Under the pieces are notes generated by a model. It searched no databases. It was not told the DNA's origin and was given only the letters and a program-made list of their open reading frames with translations. Shown in pieces: positions 60,535 through 64,000 of a stretch of DNA of 64,000 nucleotides. The position numbers and the translations under genes were made by a program. This stretch comes from Stratiolaelaps scimitus (lineage: Eukaryota > Arthropoda > Arachnida > Mesostigmata > Laelapidae): contig JABWDB010000036.1 in assembly GCA_019614645.1 (NCBI GenBank), positions 3,096,001 to 3,160,000 of the forward strand. Direction: 5' to 3'. Position 1 is the stretch's first letter, and every line of letters begins with the position of its first letter.

Positions 60535-60725
60535 TAAAGTAAATTTTCAGGGCTGACTCAGCCAACATTCAGCGTCCACGGTACAACCACTTTCCGCATT
60601 GCTTCATAAAGGCGGGTCCATTTCTAAATGCGAATGTACAACTTTGGGGATCGAACCCATATGTGCATCTGTCTACGCGTGCCCTCCGATTGCAAGACGC
60701 GCACGAATGCACCACGCGAGCCGGG
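60535..60725 (-). mobile_element. tRNA-derived SINE, full-length copy
   Basis: Read on the minus strand it has a tRNA-like head: GGCTCGCGTGGTGCATTCGT, GCGCGTCTTGCAATCGGAGG and a perfect B box GGGTTCGATCCCC. A linker follows (TTCGCATTTAGAAATGGACC), then the 3' module GAAGCAATGCGGAAAGTGG, CGTGGACGCTGAATGTTGGC and GTCAGCCCTGAAAATTTAC. It is the reference copy used here to recognise the family; the head would serve as an internal Pol III promoter. Confidence 0.9.
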
Positions 60726-61568
60726 GGCCCGACGAACTAGTCGATCAACCGATATCGAACTCTAATTACAATTAACATCGTTAAAGTGCTCTACTTTTTT
60801 TCCTGCCCTATGAATTGAGCGCTGTCTATTCAACCGGACACGTCATATCGAGTTCACACGTTTCGTTCTAACGGGGTCTCTATCCGAATTTCCATGAAAT
60901 CCACTCTCAGAAGGTTGTACGGGCCACCATTTACCCGAACATCCGGCGAACCTGCTTAGTTGCATCTTTACTTTTATAACGTGTCCTCCACTTCCTTTAG
61001 GAACACCCTTAGGTTGTTGTGGAAAGGGTACAGCTACCCTTCCCGTACGCAAAGCGTGATCGTTTCAACTTATAGCAGGAGTTACGGGTGACCTTTTTAA
61101 ACGATGAACACAGCTCTTTCAAGGTACGATTTGGAGTGTGGCATCCATTGTAATGTGAGACGTTGATTGCTCCCATACAGCTACCAGGGTACGTTCACGA
61201 CGACCAAAGGACGACAATACGACGTCGTGTAGAATAGAATATCTCTGTGCCTGTGCCATATTGAAGTATGCTTTGAAATTTCGATGCAGACTGTGAGTGT
61301 TGTTAACGGACGTTTTCGGAGGTGACGCTTCTGCAAGAGCGTTCTAGTGTATTGCCGTACAGTTAACAGTGAACTGCTGTCCTCAGCGAACGGAAACAGG
61401 TGAGCCAATTCACCAACCATCACAATATCTAAACGATAGCTTAGTTATCGCTATCGACAAATCAGCCAGTTGAGTCTGTATCGTGTGCGTTTAATTTATG
61501 GTCCTGTTTGATGTTCTTAAGTTTCTGGTGGTCAGGCGACTCCGGTTGGACCCCAATCTGGTGTTAAG

Positions 61569-62074
61569 ATGTACTGCTCAGTCATGCTGCTATGCGCCGT
61601 GGGAGTTTTAGCTCACGGCGCAATATGTGCAGAGGTGCCCGTCTCGATCGATGAAGTGGATCCCACAGAGGGGCAGCCTGATGAAGTGGATCTCGCCAGA
61701 AGCAAGCTTGCTGTGCCAATAAAGAAGCTACCGGTCGATCTCGAGGATGAACCCGACGATCCAGGTAAGACGCATGATTACTATTTATTAGTTAATATTC
61801 AGCTAATATTCACTATTGGAATTACGCGAAACCTGATTAAGCTAACCCGATGATGGAAGCGAATGCATACACACCTTCGAAAGCTCTCCGACAAAATGTG
61901 AGTATTCACAGAATCTCGTTGTTGGTCAACTGTTTCCCTATAGTCATGGGTTGTCAGCCACGCTGCACCAGAGGATACCTAAGCTATTTCCATCGTTTGA
62001 TGTGCGGCCTCGAGGATCGCTGGGATTCCAACGGAATATTGACGGCTGTCCCTGATTTCAAGACTCAAACTTGA
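61569..62074 (+). CDS. Small secreted Cys-containing protein, two exons
   Basis: Exon 61569-61764 starts at ATG with a signal peptide (MYCSVMLLCAVGVLAHGAIC, then A). An acidic segment with two DEVD motifs and IKKLPVDLEDEPDDP follows, and the exon ends in phase 1 at CAG|GTAAGA. Exon 61944-62074 follows an excellent acceptor (aactgtttccctatag) and continues in the matching phase with VMGCQPRCTRGYLSYF, then HRLMCGLEDRWDS and DFKTQT, ending at TGA. The product is 108 residues with cysteines at 69, 73 and 86 after the signal peptide. The layout (signal, acidic propeptide-like region, short Cys-bearing end) recalls secreted peptides or hormones, but I do not recognise the family, and three cysteines leave one unpaired or call for another partner. 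An alternative small exon at 61841-61897 would change the frame of the last exon and truncate it, so it is less likely. Confidence 0.6.
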
Positions 62075-62106
62075 CGAGTGTACGTCTAGCCAGCTTTTTC
62101 TCTGTA

Positions 62107-62265
62107 TTGCGGCGCCGGAGGAGACATGTAGGCGTAAGGGTTCGTTTCTCACCGTTGTAGATTTGCATTTAAAGGGGTCCGTCTTTTCGAAGCTATGCCG
62201 AAAGCAGTGTCGTGGACGTTAAATGTTGGTTGTGAGTCAGCCCGGATTTTTTTTTGTTGCGGCGC
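62107..62265 (+). mobile_element. SINE copy with possible 9-bp flanking duplication
   Basis: GATTTGCATTTAAAGGGGTC, GCCGAAAGCAG, CGTGGACGTTAAATGTTGG and GTCAGCCCGG followed by T9 match the SINE family. TTGCGGCGC occurs on both sides (62107-62115 and 62257-62265) and may be the target duplication. The insertion begins about 40 bases past the stop of the secreted-protein gene, inside its presumed 3' UTR. Confidence 0.8.
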
Positions 62266-62269
62266 TGTT

Positions 62270-63650
62270 TATTTGTGCTGTTCACGCCGTTTGCGTCCGA
62301 CGGGTGACGCGCCGCCCAAGGGAGCGATGGCTGGAGTAGCTGAAAAGGCTCTCCCCGAAGACGTTGACGCCAGCGACACTTCAATGGCGCCTCAGGCCGC
62401 TGTGCTGTTCACGGAGCAGCTCGTGGCCTGAACCGGTTCTCCTCACCACACTGCGTCAATTGCATGGGCCCCCATTGCCCGGGCTTGTCGGCGTGCTCTT
62501 GGTGGTGTTGCCCCAAAAGCCGCATAATCCGTCACAGCCGTGCTCCGGGACTTCCACACCAACAACGACGTTCCATCCAGGGAAGCGCTTTGGCGGTCGC
62601 CCGGGTGGTCTTGCGGATGCCGGACAAAAGAGACACCACCCGCTCCATCACGGCTGTGGTGCCCGCCTCCTCATTCTCAAGTAGAAGATCATTCTCAAGA
62701 ATGGCTCGGTGCGACCCATTGTCTGCTTAGCATGATCCGCCACCAGGCGGCTAAGATAGCATAGGCCAACGAGAGGGACACAGTCGAGACCCTGCTTGGC
62801 CTAACTTAGTTGGGGTTCAGCAGGGCGACCTTCGGGGCCTCGCCCTCTTTTGCCAAGTCCTTCGGCCCCTCGTTGCGTCCTTCCAGGTCCGCGCTCAGCT
62901 GTCACACGTGGATGGTGACCCGATGACCGTCGCTTCAAACTTCCATCAAATTACTCGACCACGAGAGGCCCAACGGCCTCCTTGGACTCCCACCCCGAAC
63001 TCGGCTTCCCATGAGGGTGCCCATGACCAGACTGGCATCCGCGTCCGGGTCTCTACGGCCAAGCAGTGCTGACAGCGGGTATGGTCTGATATATTCCTCG
63101 AGGAGCTGCGGGACTCCCTCCTGACCTCAGAGCCACACATTACTGACAAGGCTCGACCGGGCCGGTGCGGGGGCATGGCTCCACGCACTACCCTCTTCGT
63201 CCTTCGGCACTGCCCTCGACGACATCTCTCTCCGGTTCTGTGTGGGCCTCCGCCCCGGGGCCCCGTACTTGTACCCGATAGCTGCGGCCTCTTACATCGA
63301 GACCAGCACGTTGTTTGAGAGGGCACGGTGTTTGATACATTAGTCTCATGTCAACCATTATGCAACAACCACCGGTTACACGGGATCCCGTAGGCCTCCA
63401 GGCAACTCACCTCGTTTCCCCTTTTTCCTTCGAAACTCTAGACGGCCACGGCCCCCTCACTGCTAATTCCTGGAAGGGGTCTACCACAGGCTGATCCGGG
63501 CCAACGGGGACAAGCGCGCAGGATCTTTCCTTCTGTAACGCCTTTCGCTCGTTGTGTTGAGAGGCAATGCTATCGACTCCATCGGGATCAATGACGGCCG
63601 CGGCCTGACAGCCTGTCCCCAAACGCTTCTCTAATTATTGTACATTTTAA
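62270..63650 (+). mobile_element. Second copy of the RLE-type LINE, decayed and internally deleted
   Basis: Pieces of the LINE protein appear in shifting frames. NGSVRPIVC and the RT motif LVGVQQGD..GLALFC..LRPLVASF lie near 62700-62870. ELRDSLL, then a GAGAWLHALPSSSFGTALDD-like block and LRFCVGLRPGAP, lie near 63095-63260, and GDKRAG near 63505-63520. Compared with the copy at 31741-33168 several hundred bases between the RT and the ELRDSLL region are missing. The 3' end reads TCTCTAATTATTGTAC. It retains RT sequence that the other copy has lost, and is not functional. Confidence 0.85.
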
Positions 63651-64000
63651 GACACACAATCATATGAAATAAAAGCATGCTATAATAAAAAAAAATCGGG
63701 CATTCTAGTACTTTAATAAACCACCACCTAAATGGAATATTATAAACGTAGTCAAATTTGACAATATGCCTAAAAAGTATACCCGGAATATCGAAGCCTC
63801 AAGCAAATATATTGCAATTACATTACGTTGCTATGCTCTAGTTCAAGATGTGGTCTGATGCGCGCTGAAGTGGAAACGCACCGTTTATAGACTAGCTTTG
63901 ATAGCAATTGTAACACTGAGCCAAATTTCCTTCGCCCCGAAAGTCCTGGAAATATTACGCCTCACTCTATCCCGCTGGCATCGTATTTGCATTCGATATT
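63651..64000. other. AT-rich flank, nothing recognised
   Basis: AATAAAAGC at 63669 and an A-run at about 63686 may belong to the tail of the LINE copy. The remainder has no open frame or repeat I can name. Confidence 0.5.

Noticed and set aside
1..64000. CRISPR arrays, bacterial operons or phage elements
   Set aside because: No spaced direct repeats, ribosome-binding sites or prokaryotic genes were seen; spliced genes and Pol III elements show eukaryotic nuclear DNA.

Overview
The window is eukaryotic nuclear DNA. Its protein-coding genes are split by short GT-AG introns, it carries a Pol III tRNA-Gly gene, and it is full of (AT)n microsatellites and decayed retro- and DNA transposons. The gene set (phosphoserine aminotransferase, BRICK1, an AF9/ENL YEATS protein, an ADAM17-like sheddase) is general metazoan. 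The small introns, AT-rich intergenic DNA, Tc1-like element, tRNA-derived SINEs and LINE tails fit an arthropod, and I would guess a chelicerate such as a mite or tick. That assignment is inference.

Layout. At 216-943 (+) lie the last two exons of phosphoserine aminotransferase. At 8149-9565 (-) is a complete three-exon BRICK1 gene that includes a 27-base final coding exon. At 13.2 kb is a fragment of a LINE that recurs in the window, followed by a CpG- and CAG-rich stretch (about 13.5-14.5 kb) that may be the promoter/5' leader of the AF9/ENL-type gene coded at 18387-21723 (+, four exons). From 21.7 to 35.6 kb no host protein gene is recognised. This stretch holds tRNA-Gly(CCC) at 29941-30010 (-), a short retroposed SINE tail with a 21-bp target duplication, and a 5'-truncated GC-rich LINE encoding a zinc-knuckle/restriction-like-endonuclease C-terminus (31741-33168, -). 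An intronless ADAM17-like metalloprotease follows at 35642-37840 (+). A Tc1-like DD34E element with 233-bp inverted termini lies at 40139-41713. Next come two exons of an unrecognised basic Ser-rich protein (45906-49007), a CR1/Jockey-like LINE tail (47947-48383) and an unidentified element with 165-bp inverted repeats (49827-51048). At the right end is a two-exon gene for a small secreted Cys-containing protein (61569-62074, +), with a SINE and a second decayed LINE copy just downstream.

The host genes share no pathway. They are serine biosynthesis, WAVE-complex actin regulation, chromatin reading/transcription elongation, and ectodomain shedding. The connecting thread is retrotransposition: at least five pieces of one LINE family, seven pieces of one tRNA-derived SINE family, and an ADAM17 gene whose lack of introns suggests a retrocopy origin.
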